A stretch of DNA of 48,455 bases from Paenibacillus sp. 598K. Lineage in GTDB: Bacteria > Bacillota > Bacilli > Paenibacillales > Paenibacillaceae. Below are positions 42,848-48,455 of the stretch, piece by piece; position 1 is the first letter of the stretch; every line of letters starts with the position of its first letter. Made by a program: the position numbers and the translations under genes. Below the pieces are notes generated by a model. That model was not told where the DNA came from and did no database searches. It saw only the letters and a list, made by a program, of their open reading frames with translations. The stretch spans positions 5,073 to 53,527 of the forward strand of contig NZ_BFBX01000013.1 of assembly GCF_003851045.1 (NCBI RefSeq). Direction: 5' to 3'.

Positions 42848-43730
42848 AATGACCGTTGCGATAGGCTCTTGGCGTCATGCCAGTATGCTTGCGGAAGATG
42901 CGATTGAAGAAGCTGACGTCGCGGAAGCCAGCCTCGTAAGCGATAGCGGCGATTTTCATATCGCCTTCGGCCAGCATCCGGCAAGCCCGGGCGATCTGGG
43001 CGGCATGCTTGTAGTCGAGCAGACTGTGGCCTGTCGCCTGCTTGAACTTGGCGGTGAAGGAGGAGACGCTCATGCCGCAGGTGCTCGCAAGCTGCGCAAG
43101 CGACAAGTCGCGATCGCAGTTCAGCTCGACGAAGTTGCGAATCGACGAGATCCATTCATCCTTGGACAAGTCCCGGGATGTCGGGGTCTCGTTTTGGATC
43201 TCGGCGTGATAGCGGCTGAGCAGCACCATGCATTCGATCCAGCGATTCTTGATGATGAGCTGGAAGCCGTCGCGACGCTCCTGGTACTCCTGGAGCATCG
43301 TCCGCAGATGCCCGTCGATCTGGGTGCGGTGATAGGCTTTCAGCGGCGTATACGGGACGAAGGAGGCGTGATTGCGCAGGAACGGCGCCAGATAGAAGAA
43401 GTCGATAAACGCCGGGACATGCAGCAGCGACTCCAGCTCCCTGCGCAGCAGCTCGCGCTCGAACAAGATATTGTAGACGACCGTCTCCTCGTTCGGCGAG
43501 CCGATATAGCTATGGTACGTGTCGGGCTCGATGGCGAATACGTCGCCAGGGGCCAGCGCGTGACGTCTGTCGCTCCACTCATGGACTGCGTTGCCGCTGA
43601 CGACATAGACGAATTCGACAAATTTGTGGGCGTGGGGCGGGATCAGCTCGCCGCGCTTGATCGTGTACCGGTCGATATAGAAGGGAAAGTCAGCGTCCGC
43701 AAAAAATTGCTGTCCTTCGTAGATCGTCAT
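42846..43730 (-). CDS. AraC-family regulator with cupin sensor domain, 294 aa
   Basis: N-terminal cupin (residues ~10-110; GELIPPHAHKFVEFVYVVSG, HALAPGDVFAIEPDTYHSY) and C-terminal AraC double helix-turn-helix (~195-294; LSLAQLASTCGMSVSSFTAKF, IAAIAYEAGFRDVSFFNRIFRK). Ribosome site GAGGAGGG. It is divergent from the phytanoyl-CoA-dioxygenase-like gene at 43842 with 111 bases between, so it probably controls that gene in response to a sugar or small ligand. A truncated copy lies at 41802-42125. Confidence 0.93.
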   Translation of the reverse strand: MTIYEGQQFFADADFPFYIDRYTIKRGELIPPHAHKFVEFVYVVSGNAVHEWSDRRHALAPGDVFAIEPDTYHSYIGSPNEETVVYNILFERELLRRELESLLHVPAFIDFFYLAPFLRNHASFVPYTPLKAYHRTQIDGHLRTMLQEYQERRDGFQLIIKNRWIECMVLLSRYHAEIQNETPTSRDLSKDEWISSIRNFVELNCDRDLSLAQLASTCGMSVSSFTAKFKQATGHSLLDYKHAAQIARACRMLAEGDMKIAAIAYEAGFRDVSFFNRIFRKHTGMTPRAYRNGH

Positions 43731-43792
43731 GCGGCTTCCCTCCTCAGCAGATTTGGCAGATCGTCTTAGTATTCGATCATATCCCCCAAGAT

Positions 43793-43806
43793 TGTAAACG
43801 GTTGCG
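43793..43806 (+). promoter_or_regulatory. Weak candidate cre site in the araC / dioxygenase divergent region
   Basis: TGTAAACGGTTGCG matches the cre consensus at 12 of 14 positions, including the central CG. It lies 36 bases upstream of the dioxygenase ATG. The match is weak and unsupported by other evidence. Confidence 0.22.
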
Positions 43807-43841
43807 AGTGTAAAGTAAAGCTATCCACAGCCGAGAGGGGA

Positions 43842-44648
43842 ATGAACGATATGTTGCATACGAAAGTGCAAGCTACCGAGGAGCAGATCGCCTACTACCA
43901 GGAAAACGGCTTCGTCCAGATCGACAATGTGCTGTCGCCGGAGGAGCTGGAGGAGCTTCGCAACTGTCTGAACGAAACGATGGGCCATACAGGCGGCAAC
44001 TCCCTGCAGACAGATGCCAGCGGAGGCGCGTACTACAAAGTACTGAATCAACGCGTCAACACGTGGCGCGATCACGGCGGCATGGCGAGATTCGTGCTCG
44101 GCGACCGCTTCGCCGATCTCGGCAAGCAGCTGACAGGCTTCGCAGGGGTGCGTCTGTTCCACGACCATGCGCTGTTCAAAATGCCCGGCGACTCCAAGCC
44201 GACGCCCTGGCATCAGGATCGTCCGTACTGGCCGATGTCGGTCGACGAGTCCAGGCCGCTCCACGGCTTCTCGATCTGGATCGCGCTGGACGATGTAGAC
44301 GAGCATAACGGCTGCATGATGTTCGTGCCGAAGTCGCAGCGTATCCGCAATCTGAAGTCGGTCGATCTCGTCACGCCGGAGGATATCTTCGCCCAGCAAG
44401 GCGCCAGCGATATGGATCGCAACACGGCGGTCATCGTCCGCATGAAGGCGGGCAGCTGCACGTTCCACGACGGCATGACGTTCCACTACGCGCACTCCAA
44501 TCACACCGACCAGCCGCGCCGGGCGCTGGCGATCATCTACTTCGAGGACGGCACGCAGTTCAGCGGCGCCGATCATGCGGTGACCAAGGATCAAGGCCTG
44601 GTGGCCGGCGAACGTCTGGCAGGTCCGCTGTTCCCGAAGCTGGCGTAA
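43842..44648 (+). CDS. Phytanoyl-CoA dioxygenase (PhyH) family protein, 268 aa
   Basis: Non-heme Fe(II)/2-oxoglutarate-dependent oxygenase fold. The metal-binding HxD pair is His124/Asp126 in PTPWHQDRPYW; the distal His is probably His215 in HDGMTFHYAHSNHT, followed by the 2-oxoglutarate-binding Arg in QPRRALAIIY. Cytoplasmic. Bacterial members act on varied small molecules; the substrate here is unknown. It is divergent from an AraC regulator and followed by a terminator. ATG 43842 has a GAGAGGGG site; ATG 43851 is possible. Confidence 0.9.
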   Translation: MNDMLHTKVQATEEQIAYYQENGFVQIDNVLSPEELEELRNCLNETMGHTGGNSLQTDASGGAYYKVLNQRVNTWRDHGGMARFVLGDRFADLGKQLTGFAGVRLFHDHALFKMPGDSKPTPWHQDRPYWPMSVDESRPLHGFSIWIALDDVDEHNGCMMFVPKSQRIRNLKSVDLVTPEDIFAQQGASDMDRNTAVIVRMKAGSCTFHDGMTFHYAHSNHTDQPRRALAIIYFEDGTQFSGADHAVTKDQGLVAGERLAGPLFPKLA

Positions 44649-44650
44649 GT
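44613..44650 (+). repeat. Direct repeat, copy 1 (3' end of the first PhyH gene)
   Basis: The last ~36 coding bases and stop of the gene at 43842-44648 recur at 46368-46406 in the same direction, with about seven mismatches or gaps in ~39 bases (shared core CCGCTGTT(T)CCCGAAGCTG). The two copies bracket the sigma/partner gene block. Confidence 0.65.
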
Positions 44651-44689
44651 GCTGGGAGCTGCGCAGTATAATAGATGACTTCTTCGAGC

Positions 44690-44716
44690 AGCCTCGCCCT
44701 TTGGCGGGGCTGTTTT
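44690..44716 (+). terminator. Rho-independent terminator after the first PhyH gene
   Basis: AGCCTCGCC pairs with GGCGGGGCT (with one G-T pair) around a CTTT loop and is followed by GTTTTCG. It lies 41 bases after the stop. Confidence 0.75.
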
Positions 44717-44802
44717 CGTGTTAAAATTTTAGTAGGGATGGATTTCTGTGAAAATGAGATTTTTTCAGGTCTCCAATCGTGTTATATACAGGAGGCGAAA
44801 AA

Positions 44803-45318
44803 ATGGAGAACCATTCTTTATTGTGGACGGATAAAGAATTGGCTGAACTCTATCAACGGCATGCAGACCTGGTCTACAGGCTCTGTTATCTATATTTGAA
44901 AAATCCCGTTGATGCAGAAGATGCTGTTCAATCTGTGTTCCTTAAGCTGATCAGATCACAAATGATGTTCCATGACCGCGGGCACGAAAAAGCATGGTTG
45001 ACGGTCACCGCGAGAAACTACTGCAAGGACATGCTGAAAAACTGGTGGAGAACGCGTCGGGTAGCCTTGGATGCTTTGCCGGAGGTTCCTTCATGGAATG
45101 GCGATGAGCCGCCGGGAAAGGTGCTTGCCAGACTGCTGGCACTTCCCGAAAAATACAAAACCGTTTTGTATCTTTATTACTTCGAGGCGTACTCGATCAA
45201 GGAGATTTCAGAGCTGCTGGAATGCAAAGAAAGCACGATTCAGACCCGACTGTCCAGAGGACGGCAGCGTCTTAAATTGGATTTGGGAGGGAACGGCCTT
45301 GAGCCACAACAATATTAA
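44803..45318 (+). CDS. ECF-type RNA polymerase sigma factor, 171 aa
   Basis: Region 2 (residues ~15-85; LYQRHADLVYRLCYLYLKN, DAEDAVQSVFLKLIR) and region 4 (~110-160; LPEKYKTVLYLYYFEAYSIK, ESTIQTRLSRGRQRLK) of a small extracytoplasmic-function sigma factor. ATG 44803 has an AGGAGGC site; the upstream ATG at 44779 has none. The gene overlaps its downstream membrane partner by 20 bases, which indicates a co-translated regulator pair. AT-richer than the flanking dioxygenase genes. Confidence 0.93.
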   Translation: MENHSLLWTDKELAELYQRHADLVYRLCYLYLKNPVDAEDAVQSVFLKLIRSQMMFHDRGHEKAWLTVTARNYCKDMLKNWWRTRRVALDALPEVPSWNGDEPPGKVLARLLALPEKYKTVLYLYYFEAYSIKEISELLECKESTIQTRLSRGRQRLKLDLGGNGLEPQQY

Positions 45319-46321
45319 TCAGCTTTTTGAAATGTTAACCCCTAAAAACAGCCAAAAAGAAAAAATGCTTCATCACATCTTGGCGAATCGTCAGGACGAG
45401 GGCAAGCAGGCTAGAATTCTCCCCCCCTCAAAGCGATTTAAAGTCATTCTGCTGGTTGCCGTGGTGACCATTTGTTTGACTACAACCGCTTGGGCAGCAG
45501 CATATATGGGGCTGGACGACATGTTCAGGAACTATCTGAAGCCAAATAGCGAGCAGACACAAGCTTTGTCAAATGGCGCCTACGTCGTTGATAAACAGAT
45601 TAAAAACAAAAACGGGACGCTCGAAATAAAGCAAGTGATCGGCGATCATCATTTGACCTATATTTTAATGGACTTTATTGCACCAGAAGGGACGTTACTA
45701 GACGCAGCGCGGTATCGTTTTGCCGACTATGATCTAACGACCGATCAGAGCTATCAGAGCGTAGAATTTGAAGTGGTCGATGACAGTCATCCAAGCGACA
45801 ATAAAATCAGCTTGGTGATGAGTATCTTTACGAAAAATTCGATTGCCGGTCAAAAGGTCCATTTCAAGGTCGAGGATTTACAGGCGTCAGATCCATATCC
45901 AGGCCACTTCAAAACGGTCATAGGCGGTGATTGGGAAACAGAGCTTCAGTTGGGCTTTACGGAGTACTCGATGCTCTATGAGGTCAACAAAAAGATATCC
46001 ATGTTTGGTCACGAGGCGATTCTCCAATCGATCTCTATCTCTCCCATCTCCATTTCGTTAAAAATTGAGAGCAGTTCAATGGATGTAATCCATCAGGCTG
46101 CAGGGCCATTAAAGGAAATCGGATTGAATCAAAACCTGGATGACTACCCGATTACAATAAAGTACCAGGACGGCACATCAGAAACGACGAGTTTATTGAA
46201 CGGAATACACTTGAGTGAAAGTCATCGCTATTTATTTACAGTCAAAAGGTTTGAACACGTCATTAATGATAAGGAAATCTCATCAATCGTTTTTTTTGAT
46301 ACGGAAATTGCAATTCGTTGA
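45299..46321 (+). CDS. Membrane partner of the sigma factor (DUF4179-like, probable anti-sigma), 340 aa
   Basis: A short cytoplasmic N-terminus (1-~45), one membrane helix (FKVILLVAVVTICLTTTAWA, ~48-67), and a ~270-residue extracellular beta-rich domain. This is the layout of DUF4179-type anti-sigma factors in Firmicutes. Start is probably TTG 45299 behind GGGAGGGA, inside the sigma gene; the frame is open further upstream, but that part is a shadow of the sigma gene. It probably holds the sigma factor at the membrane until an envelope signal arrives; this is inference. Confidence 0.75.
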   Translation: MSHNNINQLFEMLTPKNSQKEKMLHHILANRQDEGKQARILPPSKRFKVILLVAVVTICLTTTAWAAAYMGLDDMFRNYLKPNSEQTQALSNGAYVVDKQIKNKNGTLEIKQVIGDHHLTYILMDFIAPEGTLLDAARYRFADYDLTTDQSYQSVEFEVVDDSHPSDNKISLVMSIFTKNSIAGQKVHFKVEDLQASDPYPGHFKTVIGGDWETELQLGFTEYSMLYEVNKKISMFGHEAILQSISISPISISLKIESSSMDVIHQAAGPLKEIGLNQNLDDYPITIKYQDGTSETTSLLNGIHLSESHRYLFTVKRFEHVINDKEISSIVFFDTEIAIR

Positions 46322-46367
46322 GCTAAGGGAGAATCGATGAGCAGCTTTTGAATGGCTGTTGCTATAT

Positions 46368-46406
46368 CGTCTGACGAGCCCGCTGTTTCCCGAAGCTGAC
46401 GTAAGT
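46368..46406 (+). repeat. Direct repeat, copy 2 (orphan 3' end of a PhyH gene)
   Basis: A ~39-base stretch resembling the end of the PhyH gene at 43842-44648, including its stop codon context (GACGTAAGT against GGCGTAAGT). It lies 47 bases after the sigma-partner gene. No other PhyH-like sequence precedes it, so it is a fragment. Confidence 0.65.
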
Positions 46407-46458
46407 ACATCTGCTCCGGGAAGCGGGTGCGCCACCGGGAGGCGAGAGCGGCGGCAGC

Positions 46459-47283
46459 CTAAGCCTGATAGACCACCGGGAAATGCTCACCTTTCAATAT
46501 TTCGCCTTGCGCAACCTCCACGTAGTCCAGCATCGGGTGCCGCGTGGTCGGCTCGTAGCGCGTATGACCGGGCATGTAGTGGACGGCGATCGCGCGCCGC
46601 TTGAGCTGGGAACGGTTGTGGGGACTGCCGTGCCAGGTGAGCGAATGATGGTAGCCGACCTGCCCCTTCTTGATCTCAAACGGGACAGCCTCGACGACCG
46701 CGCCTTCGGGCAGCAGCTCCGGCTGCTTGTGATACGGCTTGAAATCAGGCGTGTTAGCGAGATACTTCTGATGATCGCCCCACTTGTGGCTGCCGGGTAC
46801 CATCCACATGCAGCCGTTCTCGATGACGGCATCGTCGAGAGCGACCCAGGCGCTGACCAGGTCGGCAGGCTGGATGATCGGCCAGAGCGGATGATCCTGA
46901 TGCCAGCCCGTCGGCCCGCCCGATACCGGCGGTTTGTATTGGATTTGATCATGCCAGATGCGGATGGTGTCGGAGGCGCATAGCTGGGCGATCTCCTCGG
47001 TGATGACCGGATGCTTGGCATGCTGCAGGAACAGATCGCTGGCCATCCATATGTTGACGATCTGCACGACCTTCTCATTGACGCTCATCTTCATATTTTT
47101 GTACAGGGCGTCGCTTTCGGCGCTCAGCATATTATGATTGAGCACGGGTTTCTTGACGGACTTGCCTGCGATGACGAGATCCAGCTCTTCGCGCAGCCGC
47201 TCGACCTGCTCATCGTCTAATACGATATCTCCCTTAAGAAAACCGTCTTTCTCAAACTGGGCCACTTGCTGTGCATTTAGCAT
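46459..47283 (-). CDS. Phytanoyl-CoA dioxygenase (PhyH) family protein, second, 274 aa
   Basis: Fe(II)/2-oxoglutarate oxygenase with HxD in GPTGWHQDHPLWP and a distal His in YHHSLTWHGSPHNRS, followed by KRRAIAVHYMPG with the 2-oxoglutarate Arg. It is diverged from the PhyH protein at 43842, so not a recent copy. It lies 111 bases downstream of an AraC regulator on the same strand, ribosome site AAAAGGAG, and converges on the sigma-partner block. Confidence 0.9.
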   Translation of the reverse strand: MLNAQQVAQFEKDGFLKGDIVLDDEQVERLREELDLVIAGKSVKKPVLNHNMLSAESDALYKNMKMSVNEKVVQIVNIWMASDLFLQHAKHPVITEEIAQLCASDTIRIWHDQIQYKPPVSGGPTGWHQDHPLWPIIQPADLVSAWVALDDAVIENGCMWMVPGSHKWGDHQKYLANTPDFKPYHKQPELLPEGAVVEAVPFEIKKGQVGYHHSLTWHGSPHNRSQLKRRAIAVHYMPGHTRYEPTTRHPMLDYVEVAQGEILKGEHFPVVYQA

Positions 47284-47394
47284 AGGAATCCAGGCTCCTT
47301 TTCAACTTAGGCTAGTAGGGTGTTGCTTAAGCCTATTGTAGGGGATCGGGACGCCGCTGTATTTTCTATTACGAAATGCAATGGTTGCGTTTTC

Positions 47395-48270
47395 TCAAGA
47401 TTTCCGTCCGGTCGCTTCGCCGCCCTGCAGTCTGAACTGGGTTGGCGTCAGGCCGGTTTCTTTTTTGAAGTGATGGCTGAAATAGTGGAGGCTCCCGTAC
47501 TGCAGCTGCTCGGCAATCGTCTCCAGCTTCATGCCCTCGAGCAGCAGCTGCTTCGCTTTTTTTATTTTCTCCTGGATGAGGAATGTCTTGGGCGCCATGC
47601 CCATCTCCTCGCGGAACAGCTTGGAAAAGTAGATCGGATGATAGCCGCATAACGCGGCCAGCTGCGGCACGCTCCAGGGATGCTCTGGATGATCCGACAG
47701 CGCCTGGACGGCCGGGCCGATCTTCGTCGATTGTTCGCCGGCAGATTGGGCGGTCTGACGCAGCCACAGCGTCAAGCCCTCCATCAGCAAAGCCCGCAGC
47801 ATGGTCGGATAACCAGGCTTCTCCTGCTTGTACTCCTTGACGATCCGTTCGAGGATCGGCGCGATCGCGGCGAGGGGGAAGCGGGAGGGCACAGCCAGGC
47901 GGTGCGACAGATGAAGATCGATGCTGTCCGTATCGGCCGGGAGGTCCAAGGCGTGCTCCGGGACATAACGGATGCCGTGCGCCGGGTGCTCCGGGATCGG
48001 CGACGGGCGGTTCCAGTGAAAGTGCAGGCTGTAATATTCCGTATCCTCGGTCAGCGTCAGCAGGTGGGGCGCACTGCCGTAATAGGCAGCTTCGCCGCTC
48101 TGCAGGTCGTAGGTATCGGCGCCGAGACGAAGCTCGGCTCTGCCGCTCAGGACGCCGAAAATCTGATAATCCGGAATGACGCGCAGGCCGAAATGGGTTC
48201 CAGTAATGTCGCTGGAACGGCTCGCAAAATTAACCGTCGGCTGCAGTGCTTCTAACGAACCGAGATGGAT
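47395..48270 (-). CDS. AraC-family regulator with cupin domain, start codon non-canonical or lost, ~291 aa
   Basis: C-terminal AraC double helix-turn-helix (WSVPQLAALCGYHPIYFSKLFR, LETIAEQLQYGSLHYFSHHFKK). The frame is open upstream through a recognisable cupin-like sensor half (HFGLRVIPDYQIFGVLSG, TEYYSLHFHWNRP), as far as a stop at 48286. No ATG, GTG or TTG lies in frame before TTG 47949, which would delete the sensor. The best ribosome site, AGGGGGTGAG, is followed in frame by CTT then ATC at 48270, so I place the start there provisionally. Either a rare start codon is used, or a one-base change near 48275 broke the GTG just upstream. It probably regulates the PhyH gene downstream. Confidence 0.7.
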   Translation of the reverse strand: MHLGSLEALQPTVNFASRSSDITGTHFGLRVIPDYQIFGVLSGRAELRLGADTYDLQSGEAAYYGSAPHLLTLTEDTEYYSLHFHWNRPSPIPEHPAHGIRYVPEHALDLPADTDSIDLHLSHRLAVPSRFPLAAIAPILERIVKEYKQEKPGYPTMLRALLMEGLTLWLRQTAQSAGEQSTKIGPAVQALSDHPEHPWSVPQLAALCGYHPIYFSKLFREEMGMAPKTFLIQEKIKKAKQLLLEGMKLETIAEQLQYGSLHYFSHHFKKETGLTPTQFRLQGGEATGRKS

Positions 48271-48386
48271 AAGCTCACCCCCTGGTCAGATTAGGAAAAA
48301 ACAATTGTTTGCTGAGGCTCGCTCCCGTTCTCGATTCGCGCATGGTCTGCGTAGGAGTGATTCTCATGCGGTCCCCTGTTTTGCTT

Positions 48387-48455
48387 AACTGCAATAGTAC
48401 CTCTATTTTGGCTTCAAAGCGCGTTCAATCAGGATTTAAATGCAAAAGTGCAGTT
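48387..48455. repeat. Short element with inverted ends, 69 bp, reaching the window edge
   Basis: AACTGCA at 48387-48393 and TGCAGTT at 48449-48455 are perfect inverted ends; the copy at the right edge may continue beyond the window. The inside is AT-rich non-coding DNA. The rest of 48271-48386 holds the AraC leader with a CGCATG/CATGCG hairpin, and no gene is seen. Confidence 0.35.

Noticed and set aside
42849..43769. 306-codon plus-strand frame opposite the AraC gene
   Set aside because: Shadow of the intact AraC regulator, whose cupin and helix-turn-helix motifs are on the minus strand.
48366..48455. Plus-strand frame from an ATG behind GTAGGAG, open to the window edge
   Set aside because: The 30 visible residues look random, and the stretch overlaps a candidate repeat and the AraC promoter region; not enough to call a gene.

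Overview
The window looks like a chromosomal segment of a fairly high-GC endospore-forming Firmicute of the Paenibacillus/Cohnella type. The signs are strong AGGAGG-type ribosome sites, TTG and GTG starts, YesM/YesN two-component pairs beside LplA/B/C-type sugar importers, S-layer (SLH) anchoring, and envelope proteins carrying DUF5696 and Yip1 domains. No tRNA, rRNA, CRISPR array or transposase gene was seen.

Layout. (1) 1-1383: the 3' end of a cysteine synthase gene with its terminator, then a thioredoxin-family gene. (2) 1448-17753: a tightly packed plus-strand gene train. It encodes an MsmX/UgpC-type ATPase, a very large solute-binding protein with N-terminal sugar-binding-like modules, a first permease pair, an NHL-propeller/TPR/Yip1 membrane protein, a DUF5696 barrel protein, a second permease pair, and two half-exporters that look like an asymmetric heterodimer. 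(3) 17814-21880: a LysR regulator divergent from a DASS/SLC13 anion transporter and an ApgM-family phosphoglycerate mutase with a changed nucleophile. A structured palindromic repeat sits in the divergent region. (4) 21972-22526: a DUF457-like membrane protein whose promoter is buried in a near-perfect TetR-type palindrome. (5) 22963-37910: a carbohydrate locus with a 2227-residue SLH-anchored surface protein, a YesN/YesM pair, a lipoprotein and two permeases, and a GH99-like (WbsX) protein. The importer has no ATPase of its own, so the ATPase at 1448 is a natural candidate partner. (6) 37911-41805: csaA, an ankyrin lipoprotein, a GyrI-like protein, a decayed GH9 cellulase gene, a PhzF remnant, a CDP-alcohol phosphatidyltransferase and an unknown gene. 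(7) 41802-48455: two AraC regulators, two phytanoyl-CoA-dioxygenase-like genes and an AraC pseudogene. Two AT-richer insert-like blocks lie among them: a secreted, TIMP-like anchored protein, and an ECF sigma factor with a membrane partner. Each block is bracketed by a partial copy of the 3' end of a neighbouring gene.

Three things stand out. The first is the 16-kb envelope operon in (2), whose Yip1-propeller and DUF5696 proteins have no described role. The second is a family of three TIR-bounded structured repeats (18856-19061, 29658-29720, 38267-38464), each just upstream of a start codon. The longer two share a 19-nt core inside stems that differ in sequence but are kept in structure. The third is the ApgM-like enzyme with Thr in place of the catalytic Ser, paired with an anion transporter and a LysR regulator. 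All functions are inferred from sequence reading alone; no database search was run.
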